Positions 25,643-35,698 of a stretch of DNA of 46,189 nt are shown piece after piece. The notes beneath the pieces are model-generated. The model saw nothing but the letters and a program-made list of their open reading frames with translations. It was not told the origin of the DNA and did not search any database. Position numbers and translations under genes: made by a program. Positions within the stretch are counted from its first letter, which is position 1. Each line of letters begins with the position of its first letter. The DNA is from Holophagales bacterium (GTDB lineage: Bacteria > Acidobacteriota > Thermoanaerobaculia > UBA5066): contig JADKBZ010000028.1 in NCBI GenBank assembly GCA_016714815.1, forward strand, positions 1-46,189, written 5' to 3'.

Positions 25643-27388
25643 ATGAGATCGGACGAAATCAAGAAGGGGATCGAGAGGGCGCCGCACAGGAGCCTGCTGC
25701 GCGCCACGGGAGTCGTCAGCGAGGACGACTGGGACAAGCCGTTCGTCGCGATCGTCAACTCCTACGTCGACGTCGTCCCCGGCCACGTCCACCTCCGCGA
25801 GTTCGGCGCCCTGGTGAAGGCGGCCGTCCGGGCCGCGGGCGCCGTCCCCTTCGAGTTCAACACCATCGGCGTCGACGACGGGATCGCGATGGGGCACGAG
25901 GGGATGAAGTTCTCCCTCCCCTCGCGCGAGCTGATCGCCGACTGCGTCGAGACGATGCTCTCGGCCCACCGCTTCGACGGGATGGTCTGCATCCCCAACT
26001 GCGACAAGATCACCCCGGGAATGCTGATGGCGGCCGTCCGCCTCGACATCCCGGCCGTCTTCGTCTCGGGCGGCCCGATGGCGACGGGCCGCGACGGCGC
26101 GGGCAAGGCGATCGACCTCGTCTCCGTCTTCGAGGGCGTCGGCGCCTACCGGGCCGGAGCGATCGGCGAGGCGAGGCTCTCAGAGCTCGAGAAGAACGCC
26201 TGCCCCTCCTGCGGCTCCTGCTCGGGCCTCTTCACCGCGAACTCGATGAACTGCCTCATGGAGGCGCTCGGCCTCGCCCTCCCATTCAACGGGACGGCGC
26301 TCGCGCGGACGGCGGAGCGCGACGAGATCGCGAAGGCCGCGTCGGCGCGGATCGTCGGCCTCATCTCGGCCGGCCTGACCCCCCGGAAGATCGTCACGCG
26401 CGAGGCGATCGACGACGCCTTCGCCCTCGACGTGGCAATGGGGGGCTCGACGAACACCGTCCTCCACACGCTGGCGATCGCCCGCGAGGCGGGGCTCGAC
26501 TACCCGATCGAGCGGATCAACGAGGTCGCCGACCGGACGCCCCACCTGACGAAGGTCGCGCCGAGCGGCCCTTGGCACATGGACGACGTCCACGCCGCCG
26601 GCGGCGTCCCGGCGATCCTCGAGCGCCTCTCGCGCCTCGGCCTCCTCCACCTCGACCGTCCGACCGTCGCCGGCACCTTCCGCGACCACGTGGCGACGGC
26701 CCCGGCGACGAACGACGAGGTGATCCGTCCCGTGACGAATCCCCACTCCGCCCGAGGCGGCCTCGCCGTCCTCTTCGGCTCCCTCGCCCCGGAAGGCGCC
26801 GTCGTGAAGACCGCCGGCGTCACCCCCGCGATGAGGAAGCACCGCGGGCCGGCCGTCGTCTTCGAGAGCCAGGAAGCCGCGATGGAGGGGATCCTCGACG
26901 GCCTCGTGAAGAAGGGGGACGTCGTCGTCCTCAGAAACGAAGGCCCCCGCGGCGGCCCGGGAATGCAGGAGATGCTCTCCCCCACCTCCGCGATCATGGG
27001 GATGGGTCTCGGCGAGTCGGTCGCCCTCGTCACCGACGGCCGCTTCTCCGGGGGGACGCGCGGGGCCTGCGTCGGCCACGTCAGCCCCGAGGCGGCCGAA
27101 GGCGGACCGATCGGCTATGTGCGGGAGGGCGACGTCATCTCCCTCGACCTCGAAGCGCGAACCCTCGACCTCGAGGTCGGGGTCGAAGAGATGGAGCGCC
27201 GCCGGAGCGCGGGGCTGCCTCCCCGCCGGACCGTCGCGAGCCCCTGGCTCCGCCGCTACCGCGCCCTCGTCACGAACGCCGCCCGCGGCGCCGTCCTTCG
27301 CGACGGCGACGAGCTCCTCGCCGCGAGCCAGGCACACAGCATGGAAACGACCCACCCCGTCGGCCGGACGGCCGGGAGGACCTCATGA
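25643..27388 (+). CDS. ilvD: Dihydroxy-acid dehydratase
   Basis: This 581-residue enzyme dehydrates 2,3-dihydroxy-isovalerate and 2,3-dihydroxy-3-methylvalerate to the keto acids of valine and isoleucine. The signatures CIPNCDKITPGM (C116, C120) and CPSCGSCSGLFTANSMNC (from C187) are intact. Near the N-terminus it reads VNSYVDVVPGHVHL, as in Escherichia coli IlvD, without the extra Cys of the [2Fe-2S] branch, so an oxygen-sensitive [4Fe-4S] type is likely. It is the first structural gene after the attenuator and overlaps ilvB by 4 bases. Confidence 0.97.
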   Translation: MRSDEIKKGIERAPHRSLLRATGVVSEDDWDKPFVAIVNSYVDVVPGHVHLREFGALVKAAVRAAGAVPFEFNTIGVDDGIAMGHEGMKFSLPSRELIADCVETMLSAHRFDGMVCIPNCDKITPGMLMAAVRLDIPAVFVSGGPMATGRDGAGKAIDLVSVFEGVGAYRAGAIGEARLSELEKNACPSCGSCSGLFTANSMNCLMEALGLALPFNGTALARTAERDEIAKAASARIVGLISAGLTPRKIVTREAIDDAFALDVAMGGSTNTVLHTLAIAREAGLDYPIERINEVADRTPHLTKVAPSGPWHMDDVHAAGGVPAILERLSRLGLLHLDRPTVAGTFRDHVATAPATNDEVIRPVTNPHSARGGLAVLFGSLAPEGAVVKTAGVTPAMRKHRGPAVVFESQEAAMEGILDGLVKKGDVVVLRNEGPRGGPGMQEMLSPTSAIMGMGLGESVALVTDGRFSGGTRGACVGHVSPEAAEGGPIGYVREGDVISLDLEARTLDLEVGVEEMERRRSAGLPPRRTVASPWLRRYRALVTNAARGAVLRDGDELLAASQAHSMETTHPVGRTAGRTS

Positions 27389-29124
27389 AGAAGACCGGAG
27401 CGCAGATCGTCTGGGAATGCCTCGTCCGCGAGGGCGTCGACACGGTGTTCGGGTACCCCGGCGGGGCGATCCTGCCGATCTACGACGCCCTGATCGACTA
27501 CCCGGTTCACCACGTCCTCGTCCGGCACGAGCAGGGAGCCGCGCACGCGGCCGACGGCTACGCCCGCGCCAGCGGCCGGGTCGGCGTCGCCCTCGGCACG
27601 TCGGGCCCCGGCGCGACGAACCTCGTCACCGGCATCGCCACCGCGATGCTCGACTCGATTCCCGTGGTCTTCATCACCGGGCAGGTCCCGTCGAAGGTCC
27701 TCGGGACGGACGCCTTCCAGGAAGCGGACATCGTCGGCATCACGATGCCGATCACGAAGCACAACGTCCTCGTGACCCGGATCGAGGACCTCGCCCCCGC
27801 CCTCGTCGAGGCGTTCCAGATCGCCCGGTCGGGCCGCCCTGGCCCGGTCCTCGTCGACGTCTGCAAGGACGTGCAGCAGGCGACGATCGACCTCCGCTGG
27901 CCCGAGGCGGTGGATTCGACCCGCCGCCGCGCGCTCCCCCAGCTGAAGAGGAGCGACCTGAAGAAGGCCGCCGAGCTGATTGCCGGCGCCGAGCGCCCCG
28001 TCATCCTCGCCGGGCACGGCGTCATCGAGTCGGGCGCGACCGCCGCCCTGGCGGCGTTCGCCGAGAAGACCGGCACCCCTGTGGCGCTCACGCTCCTCGG
28101 CCTCGGCGGCTTTCCGCGCAGCCACCCGCTCTGCCTCGGGATGATGGGGATGCACGGCGAGGCGTACGTCAACACGGCGATCCAGGAGGCCGACCTCCTC
28201 CTCGCCTTCGGGATGCGCTTCGACGACCGCGTCACCGGGAACCTGAAGAACTACGCCTCCGGCGCGAAGAAGATCCACGTCGAGATCGACGTCTCCGAGA
28301 TCGGCAAGAACGTCCCCGTCGACCTCGGGCTCGTCGGCGACCTGAAGCAGGTTCTCGAAGCGCTCCTCCCGTCCATCGAGGAGAAGGCCCACGAGCCGTG
28401 GATGGCCCGCATCGAGGAAGGCCGCCACGACACCCGCTCGCGGGACATCGTCCACCGCGAAAGCGGCGACGCGCTCTACGCCGCCCACGTCATCAACGAC
28501 ATCTGGAGGACGACGAAGGGGGGCGCCGTCGTCGTCTCCGACGTCGGCCAGCACCAGATGTTCGAGGCGCAGTACTACCCGCACGAGGCGCCGCGGACGC
28601 TCCTGACGTCCGGCGGCCTCGGAACGATGGGCTTCGCCCTCCCCGCCGCCATCGGCGCCAAGTTCGCCCGCCCCGACGCCGAGGTCTGGGTCGTCGCCGG
28701 CGACGGCGGGTTCCAGATGACGCAGTGCGAGCTCGCGACCCTCATGCAGGAGAAGCTCGACATCAAGATCGCCATCATCGACAACGGCTTCCTCGGCATG
28801 GTCCGGCAGTGGCAGGAGTTCTTCTACGACAAGCGCTACGCCGCCACGCCGCTCCTCTCCCCCGACTTCGTCAAGCTCGCCGGCGCCTACGGCCTTCCGG
28901 CGCACCGCGTCGACGCCCGCGCCGACGTCATCCCCACCGTCGAGCGCGTGAGGAGCGAGGCGGGCCCGGCCCTCATCCACTTCGTCGTCCAGGCCGAAGA
29001 GGCGGTCTACCCGATGGTCCCGGCCGGCGCCGACCTCCACGCGATGATCCGGCGCCCGCACGAGAGCCCGCCCGAGAAGGCGCACGCCTCCCGAGCGAAG
29101 GGCGAGGCGGAGGTGGCGGCGTGA
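27385..29124 (+). CDS. ilvB: Acetolactate synthase large (catalytic) subunit
   Basis: This 579-residue thiamine diphosphate enzyme joins pyruvate with pyruvate or 2-oxobutyrate, the first common step of valine and isoleucine synthesis. The N-terminal domain has VFGYPGGAILPIYDAL and the catalytic Glu in VRHEQGAAHAADGYAR. The TPP/Mg motif of the C-terminal domain is GDGGFQMTQCELAT with IIDNGFLGMVRQWQ. The central FAD-type domain contains GMRFDDRVTGNL. Length and motifs fit the biosynthetic IlvB/IlvG/IlvI type, not catabolic AlsS. The ATG at 27385 overlaps the ilvD stop, and the stop overlaps the GTG of ilvN. Confidence 0.96.
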   Translation: MKKTGAQIVWECLVREGVDTVFGYPGGAILPIYDALIDYPVHHVLVRHEQGAAHAADGYARASGRVGVALGTSGPGATNLVTGIATAMLDSIPVVFITGQVPSKVLGTDAFQEADIVGITMPITKHNVLVTRIEDLAPALVEAFQIARSGRPGPVLVDVCKDVQQATIDLRWPEAVDSTRRRALPQLKRSDLKKAAELIAGAERPVILAGHGVIESGATAALAAFAEKTGTPVALTLLGLGGFPRSHPLCLGMMGMHGEAYVNTAIQEADLLLAFGMRFDDRVTGNLKNYASGAKKIHVEIDVSEIGKNVPVDLGLVGDLKQVLEALLPSIEEKAHEPWMARIEEGRHDTRSRDIVHRESGDALYAAHVINDIWRTTKGGAVVVSDVGQHQMFEAQYYPHEAPRTLLTSGGLGTMGFALPAAIGAKFARPDAEVWVVAGDGGFQMTQCELATLMQEKLDIKIAIIDNGFLGMVRQWQEFFYDKRYAATPLLSPDFVKLAGAYGLPAHRVDARADVIPTVERVRSEAGPALIHFVVQAEEAVYPMVPAGADLHAMIRRPHESPPEKAHASRAKGEAEVAA

Positions 29125-29660
29125 AGCACACCCTGATCGCCAGCGTGCAGGACCAGCCGGGCGTCCTGGTGAGGGTCATGGGGATGTTCCGCCGGCGGGC
29201 CTTCAACGTCGAGAGCCTCACCGTCGGCCACAGCGAGACACCGGGCGTCTCGCGGATGACCTTCGTCGTCGACACGTCCCGCATCTCCTCCCGGATCGTC
29301 GAGGCGAACCTGCGCAAGCTCGTCCCGGTCTTCGACGTCCACGACGTCACGCACCTTCCGACCGTCTCGCGCGAGCTCGCGCTGATCCGGGTCCGGTGCG
29401 CCGAGGGCGAGCGCTCGCAGGTGAACGACCTGATCTCGATCTTCCGCGCCCGGATCGTCGACGTCGCCACCGACACCGTCATCGTCGAGATCACCGGCGA
29501 CCCGGAGAAGGTCGACGGCCTCGTCGAGCTCCTCCGCCCCCGCGGCATCGTCGAGATGGTGCGGACGGGCAAGGTCGCCATGACGCGCGGGGCCTCCGCC
29601 CGCCGCGGCCTCGCGCACGAGCACGACGCCGACGCCGATCCGCTCGAGCTCGCCAGCTGA
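29121..29660 (+). CDS. ilvN: Acetolactate synthase small (regulatory) subunit
   Basis: The protein has 179 residues from GTG 29121, which overlaps the ilvB stop. It starts with an ACT domain (SVQDQPGVLVRVMGMFRRR, FNVESLTVG, SRMTFVVD) that binds valine for feedback inhibition and activates the large subunit. The second half (ELALIRVRCAEGERSQV, VIVEITGDPEKVDGLVELL, GIVEMVRTGKVAMTRG) is the usual C-terminal domain of IlvH/IlvN. The tail is rich in Asp and Ala. The symbol ilvH is equally defensible. Confidence 0.95.
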   Translation: MKHTLIASVQDQPGVLVRVMGMFRRRAFNVESLTVGHSETPGVSRMTFVVDTSRISSRIVEANLRKLVPVFDVHDVTHLPTVSRELALIRVRCAEGERSQVNDLISIFRARIVDVATDTVIVEITGDPEKVDGLVELLRPRGIVEMVRTGKVAMTRGASARRGLAHEHDADADPLELAS

Positions 29661-29696
29661 CGCCCGAACCAGAAGAAGGACACGAAGGAGACGCCC

Positions 29697-30793
<1,097 letters not shown>

Positions 30794-30797
<4 letters not shown>

Positions 30798-32296
30798 GCG
30801 GGCGGGTCCTCGTCTTCGACACGACCCTCCGCGACGGCGAGCAGTCGCCCGGCTGCTCGATGCACGGCGTCGAGAAGGTGCGGCTCGCGCGGCAGCTCGA
30901 GCGGCTCGGAGTCGACGTGATCGAAGCCGGCTTCCCCGCCGCCTCGGTGGGCGAGAGGGAGTCGGTGAGGGCTGTCGCCCAGGAAGTCGCCTGCACCGTC
31001 GCCGCCCTCTGCCGGACCCGCGAGGAGGACATCCGCGCCGCCGCGAAGGCGCTCCACGGCGCGGCCCGCCCCCGCATCCACACGTTCATCGCCACCTCCG
31101 ACCTCCACCTCGCGCACAAGCTGAAGATGCCGCGCGAAGAGGCGCTGCGCCAGGCGGTCGCGGCCGTTCGCTTCGCGCAGACCTTTTTCCCCGAGGTCGA
31201 GTTCTCCGCCGAGGACGCGTCGCGCAGCGATTACGGGTTTCTCCGCGACGTCGTGGCGGCCGTCCACGAAGCGGGGGCCTCAGTCGTCAACATCCCCGAC
31301 ACCGTCGGCTACGCCCTCCCCGACGAGTACGGGGAGATCTTCGCGAAGCTCTCGCGCGACGTCCCGGGAGTGACTCTCTCCGCCCACTGCCACGACGACC
31401 TCGGCCTGGCGAACGCGAACTCGCTCGCCGCCGTCCGCAACGGCGCGCGGCAGGTCGAGGTGACGGTCAACGGCGTCGGCGAGCGGGCCGGCAACACCTC
31501 GCTCGAGGAGTTCGTCATGACGCTCCGCGTTCGTGGCGAGTCGCTCGGCCTCTCGACGGGGGTGAGGACCGAGGAGATCGCCACCGCGAGCCACCTCCTC
31601 TCCTCCATCACCGGCATCTGGCCGCAGCCGAACAAGGCCGTCGTCGGCCGGAACGCCTTCGCCCACGAGGCGGGGATCCACCAGCACGGCATGCTCGCGA
31701 ACCCGCTGACCTACGAGATCATGACCCCCGCCTCCGTCGGCGCCGGCGACAGCAGCCTCGTTCTCGGGAAACACTCCGGACGGCACGCGGTCGAATCCCG
31801 CCTCAAGGCGCTCGGCGTCGTCCTGAAGAAGGACGAGGTCGAGGAGCTGACGGCCCGAGTGAAGGAGCTCGCCGACCGGAAGAAGTACGTCTGGGACGAG
31901 GACCTCCTCGCCCTCGTCGCCTGCGTCCCCGACACCCACGTCCGCCTCGTCCGCTACCAGACCCTCTCCGGGAACCAGCTCCTCCCGATGGCCACCGTCG
32001 AGATCGAGGTCGACGGCGAGAAGCGTTCCGCGTCCGCTGGCGGAAACGGCCCGCTCGACGCCGCCCTGAAGGCTTGCGACGCGGCGCTCGGGCTCGACGT
32101 CGAGCTCCTCGAGCTGACGACGCGCGCCGTCACCGGCGGCAAGGACGCCCTCGCCGAGGTCGTCGTCCGCGTGAGGCACGGCGGGAACGAAGCCGCCGGC
32201 CACGCCGCGTCGACCGATTCCATCGACGCCTCGCTCAAGTCGTATCTATCGGCTGTCTCGGCCGCCCGCGCGGCGGTCCTGGAAGCCGCCGCCTGA
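30794..32296 (+). CDS. leuA: 2-isopropylmalate synthase
   Basis: The 500-residue enzyme condenses acetyl-CoA with 2-oxoisovalerate, the committed step of leucine synthesis. The TIM-barrel signature FDTTLRDGEQSPG begins at about residue 8; HCHDDLGLANANSLAAV is the metal and substrate-binding HxH region, and AHEAGIHQHGML is also conserved. The C-terminal LeuA dimer/regulatory domain (about 385-500) ends with SYLSAVSAARAAVLE and should give leucine feedback. The ATG overlaps the ilvC stop by 4 bases. Confidence 0.96.
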
Positions 32297-32325
32297 ATCG
32301 AACGCGAAGGAAGAAGGAGAACCCC

Positions 32326-32511
32326 ATGGCCAGAACCCCCGCCCCCAAGCGCCCCGCCTCCCGCCCTCAGGCGCAGCAGGCCGCCGCGAGCCCGTCCCCC
32401 CGTCTCGCCGCGAACCCGGCGCCGGCCGACGCCGCGCCCGTCTTCCCCTTCGCGCGCACCGTCGAGGACGACGAGCTGCGCGACATGTCCGGCTACGGCT
32501 GGGGCGTCTAG
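32326..32511 (+). CDS. 61-residue Pro/Ala-rich small protein between leuA and leuB
   Basis: The frame starts at ATG 32326 behind an excellent ribosome binding site (AAGAAGGAGA, seven bases of spacing), the best in this operon, and ends six bases before leuB. The first 37 residues are Pro, Ala, Arg and Gln-rich and probably disordered. The last 22, from F40 in FPFARTVEDDE, are acidic and end in SGYGWGV with a single Trp. There is no signal peptide and no family I recognise. Its place in the leucine operon suggests co-regulation with the pathway: perhaps a small regulator or partner of LeuA/LeuB. The N-terminal-tail plus short Gly/Tyr/Trp C-terminus superficially resembles a RiPP precursor, but no modifying enzyme is nearby. 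Confidence 0.75.
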   Translation: MARTPAPKRPASRPQAQQAAASPSPRLAANPAPADAAPVFPFARTVEDDELRDMSGYGWGV

Positions 32512-32517
32512 GCTCCC

Positions 32518-33612
32518 GTGACGCTCCGACTCGTCGTACTCCCGGGCGACGGCATCGGCCCCGAGGTGACGCGGGCCGCGATGGAGGTCCTCCGCGCGGC
32601 CTGCGCCCCCGAAGGGATCGACGTCGAGACGACCGAGCACCCCATCGGCGGGGCCGCGCTCCGGGCGACCGGCTCGCCGCTTCCCGACGCCACGCTCGCC
32701 GCCTGCCTCTCCGCCGACGCCGTCTTCCTCGGCGCCGTCGGAGACCCGGCCTTCGACGGCGAGCCGCGGGAGAGGAAGCCCGAGACCGGCCTCCTGGGCC
32801 TTCGCAAGGCGCTCGGCGTCTTCGCGAACGTCCGCCCGGCGAAGGCCGTGAAGGGCCTCGCGAACGCGGGACCGCTGAAGCCCGAGATCGCGGCGGGCCT
32901 CGACCTCGTCGTCTTCCGCGAGCTGACGGGCGGGCTCTATTTCGGCGAGCCGCGCTCCCTCGACCTCGCCGCCGGCCGGGCCGTCAACACGCTCCCGTAC
33001 ACGCGCGAGGAGGTCGAACGGATCGCCGAGCTCGCCTTCCGCGCGGCAGAGGGCCGCCGCGGCCTCGTCACTTCGGTCGACAAGGCGAACGTCCTGGAGA
33101 CCTCCGTCCTCTGGCGCCGCGTCGTCGAGGAAGTCGCCAAACGCCACCCCGCCGTCCGCCTCGAGCACCAGTACGTCGACTCCTGCGCGATGGCCCTCGT
33201 CCTCACGCCTTCCCGCTTCGACGTCCTCCTGACCGAAAACCTCTTCGGCGACATCCTCTCCGACCTCGCCGGAGCCCTCGTCGGATCCCTCGGGCTCCTC
33301 GCTTCCGCGAGCCTCGGGAAAGGCCCCGGCCTCTTCGAGCCGGTCCACGGCTCGGCGCCGACCCTCGCCGGCAAGGACGTCGCGAACCCGATCGGGGCGA
33401 TCCTCTCGGCCGCGATGCTCCTCTGCGACGGCTGCGGGCTCCCCCGCCCCGCCGCCGCCATCGAGGCGGCCGTCGAGAAGGTCCTGGACGCCGGGCTGCG
33501 CACCGTCGACTTTGCGACGGAGGGGATCACGCCGGTCGGCTGTTCGGCCTTTGCGACGGCGGTGGCCGCCGTACTCGAGGCCGAAGGGAACGCCGTCGCA
33601 GAGCTCGCCTGA
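32518..33612 (+). CDS. leuB: 3-isopropylmalate dehydrogenase
   Basis: The 364-residue enzyme starts at GTG 32518 and oxidatively decarboxylates 3-isopropylmalate in the leucine pathway. The family marks are present: LPGDGIGPEV at the N-terminus, LRKALGVFANVRPAKA, FRELTGGLYFGEPR, VDKANVLETS, the metal-binding ENLFGDILSDLAG and the NAD-loop EPVHGSAPTLAGKDVANP. The length is typical (about 355-365). It is the last gene of the ilv-leu operon; a gene on the other strand converges on it 18 bases later, and no intrinsic terminator is visible in that short gap. Confidence 0.97.
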   Translation: MTLRLVVLPGDGIGPEVTRAAMEVLRAACAPEGIDVETTEHPIGGAALRATGSPLPDATLAACLSADAVFLGAVGDPAFDGEPRERKPETGLLGLRKALGVFANVRPAKAVKGLANAGPLKPEIAAGLDLVVFRELTGGLYFGEPRSLDLAAGRAVNTLPYTREEVERIAELAFRAAEGRRGLVTSVDKANVLETSVLWRRVVEEVAKRHPAVRLEHQYVDSCAMALVLTPSRFDVLLTENLFGDILSDLAGALVGSLGLLASASLGKGPGLFEPVHGSAPTLAGKDVANPIGAILSAAMLLCDGCGLPRPAAAIEAAVEKVLDAGLRTVDFATEGITPVGCSAFATAVAAVLEAEGNAVAELA

Positions 33613-33630
33613 GAAGACGGATATCCGCGC

Positions 33631-34968
33631 CTACGAACCGGCGTGACTCTCCGGCGGCTGCGGGCCCTGCGCCAGCGCCCGCAGCCCGAGGCCCACCAAT
33701 ACGATCACCGCCAGGTTGAGGAGGATGGCCTGCGCGGCCAGGGCCCCGGGGACGGTGGCGGACACGAGGGTCGTGGAGACGAGGAGCAGGCCGAAGGCGA
33801 CGGGCCCCGCCACCCGCGCGATGCCTCTGTCCGGCCGAAACGAGACGGCTGCGGCCAGAGGAATCGCCAGGACGAAGTAGTGGAACAGCACATAGGGCCC
33901 GGAGAGGATCATGAAACCACAGCCGAGACCGCCGAGGAGGAGACTGTCGCGCCCGGCTCCCGCTTCGACCGGTACCCCAGGAATCCTCCTTCGCGAGCGC
34001 CAGAGCGCATAAGCGAAGGAGAGCAGGAGCGTCGCGAGGATCGCCTTGGAGACGTCGAGGCCCGTCAGCTGGTAGATGAGAGCGGCAAGACCGAAGTTTC
34101 CGATATCCAAGCCGTAGCGCGCCGCCAGCAGAGACGGGAGCGCTTCCCTCCAGGCGAGCCAGCATCCCCGGTCGCCGAAGAAGGCAGCTGATGCCACGAA
34201 GGCGGCCAAGGCGCTGCCCACGAGCCCGGCGAGAAACGCCCCGGCACTTCTTCGGCGTCCGTCGAGCCACAGTCCGATGAGCAGGAACGCGGGCGAGAGC
34301 AGCACATTGAGCTTCAGCATCGTCGCGATGCCGAGAAGCGCCCCGGCGGCGGCAGAGGCCGCGAGGCGTCGACCAGGCGACACCAGCAGGCTCGCCCCGA
34401 CCACCGCGGCGAGCTGCAGCTGGTTGATGTTTCCGACGGCCGCGTCGGACCGGAGAGGCTCGAAGTGGACGGCGACAATCGACAGAAGGACGAGAGTCCA
34501 CGTGAACGGGACGGAGAGATGACGGCCGAGGAGGACGATGGTGCCTGCGAGCGAGAGGAGGGACACCAGAGCGAAGAGCACGTAGCTCGTCTCGAAGTCC
34601 TCCAAGCCGAACACTGCCATCGAGGCGTAAAGGAAGGGGCTCCCGACGACCTCCATCTCGCCCTGGTTCGCCGTGAGAACGGCCGCGGTGGTCGCGCGCT
34701 GTCGGTCACCTGTCGCGGGCAACCGGAACTCGAGGGCGAGCGCCGCTCCAATCCGACGCCGGGCCTCGGCCGAGTAGACGTCTTTTCCCCCGGATTCCGA
34801 GATCGCACGCGCCACGGACCACTTCGTGAAGAAGTCCACTCCCGAAGTGGTATGGGCCGAGCGAGCCCAGGAGAATGCCATGGCAGCGACCACGAGCGCG
34901 GCCAACAGCGCCGTCTCTGAATAGGACGCGACCCTCGGCGGAGAGGCAGCGGGGGACTCGACCGGCAT
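33631..34968 (-). CDS. GT87-like polyprenyl-phosphate-dependent membrane glycosyltransferase
   Basis: The 445-residue protein contains about ten transmembrane helices. The periplasmic loop after the first helix begins SGVDFFTKWSVARAI, the place of the conserved Asp of GT-C enzymes. VGNINQLQLAAVVGASLL and MLKLNVLLSPAFLLIGLWLDGR match the GT87 (DUF2029) pattern seen in mannosyl- and arabinosyltransferases such as PimE. It would transfer a sugar from polyprenyl phosphate to an acceptor on the outer face of the inner membrane, but neither sugar nor acceptor can be read. The gene stands alone, converging on leuB. Confidence 0.75.
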   Translation of the reverse strand: MPVESPAASPPRVASYSETALLAALVVAAMAFSWARSAHTTSGVDFFTKWSVARAISESGGKDVYSAEARRRIGAALALEFRLPATGDRQRATTAAVLTANQGEMEVVGSPFLYASMAVFGLEDFETSYVLFALVSLLSLAGTIVLLGRHLSVPFTWTLVLLSIVAVHFEPLRSDAAVGNINQLQLAAVVGASLLVSPGRRLAASAAAGALLGIATMLKLNVLLSPAFLLIGLWLDGRRRSAGAFLAGLVGSALAAFVASAAFFGDRGCWLAWREALPSLLAARYGLDIGNFGLAALIYQLTGLDVSKAILATLLLSFAYALWRSRRRIPGVPVEAGAGRDSLLLGGLGCGFMILSGPYVLFHYFVLAIPLAAAVSFRPDRGIARVAGPVAFGLLLVSTTLVSATVPGALAAQAILLNLAVIVLVGLGLRALAQGPQPPESHAGS

Positions 34969-35123
34969 CTCCGTGTAGGATCGTCGACGCTTCGGAAGGC
35001 TGTCAAGCGCTGCCGGCGTCGCGACATACGACGTCGCTGGCCGCAGCCGGACCCGCGCCGTGCGGCTGCGCGTCGTTCATCGTGATCCGGATCTCCGGAC
35101 CACTTCCGGGCGCCCGTCACGAG

Positions 35124-35152
35124 GGATCGGCCGCGGAGAACGCGGCCGATCC
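35124..35152. repeat. Perfect 12-bp inverted repeat in the gap before the cyd remnant
   Basis: GGATCGGCCGCG (35124-35135) and CGCGGCCGATCC (35141-35152) form a perfect stem around the loop GAGAA. No T-tract follows on either side. It lies in the 259-base gap between the divergent GT87-like gene and the cyd remnant, and could be a leftover regulator site or terminator from the DNA that was lost there. Confidence 0.6.
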
Positions 35153-35227
35153 ATTCCCTCCAACCCGCCGCGAAGCCTCGGATTCTCGACCGAACCCGAA
35201 CGGGAACGGGCCTGTCGTGCAGAGACC

Positions 35228-35698
35228 ATGGACTCGGCGCTGACCGTTCACCGCCTCACGTTCGCCTTCACCTCGATGTACCACTACCTCTTCCCACAGC
35301 TCACGATGGGGATCGTGAAGGGGTCGTTCCTCTTCCTCGGGGGGCTCCTGGCGTCGACCGCCTTCGGGCTCTACCCGCACGTCCTTCCCGCCAACACCGA
35401 TCCCGCCCGCGGGCTCACGGTCTTCGACTCGGCCGCCGCCGGCCACGGGCTGACCGTCGCCCTCTGGTGGTGGATCCCGGGGATGCTCCTCGTCCTCGGG
35501 TATTTCGACGTTCTCTACCGGAATCTCGCGGGGAAGGTGGATGCCACAGTCCCCGCGGACGCCGGGAGGAGCGCGGTCAGCACGTCCGGGACGCTCCTTC
35601 AGCCGGCGCCCCTTCCGGGGAGGCTCGGGGCGGACCATTCGTCTCGTATATCCTGCGCGCCGAAAATTTCGCTGCCAGAGATAGAGGAGTTGGAATGA
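35228..35698 (+). pseudogene. cydA-cydB deletion remnant (cytochrome bd oxidase)
   Basis: The frame begins like cytochrome bd subunit I: MDSALTVHRLTFAFTSMYHY then LFPQLTMGI, residues 1-29, the first CydA helix with the haem-b595-ligand His (H19). It then switches without a frame break, near base 35314, to the end of subunit II: FLFLGGLLASTAFGLYPHVLPANTDP, LTVFDSAAAGHGLTVAL and the last helix with FDVLYRNLAGKV. More than 700 codons of cydA and cydB between these points are missing. The normal CydB stop is lost, and about 45 unrelated residues follow before TGA at 35696-35698, which overlaps the ATG of the next gene. It cannot make an oxidase. An assembly collapse is the alternative to a real deletion. 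Confidence 0.82.

Noticed and set aside
32326..32511. Calling the 61-residue protein a RiPP precursor
   Set aside because: No modification enzyme, protease or exporter is encoded nearby, and the only support is a superficial Gly/Tyr/Trp C-terminus.
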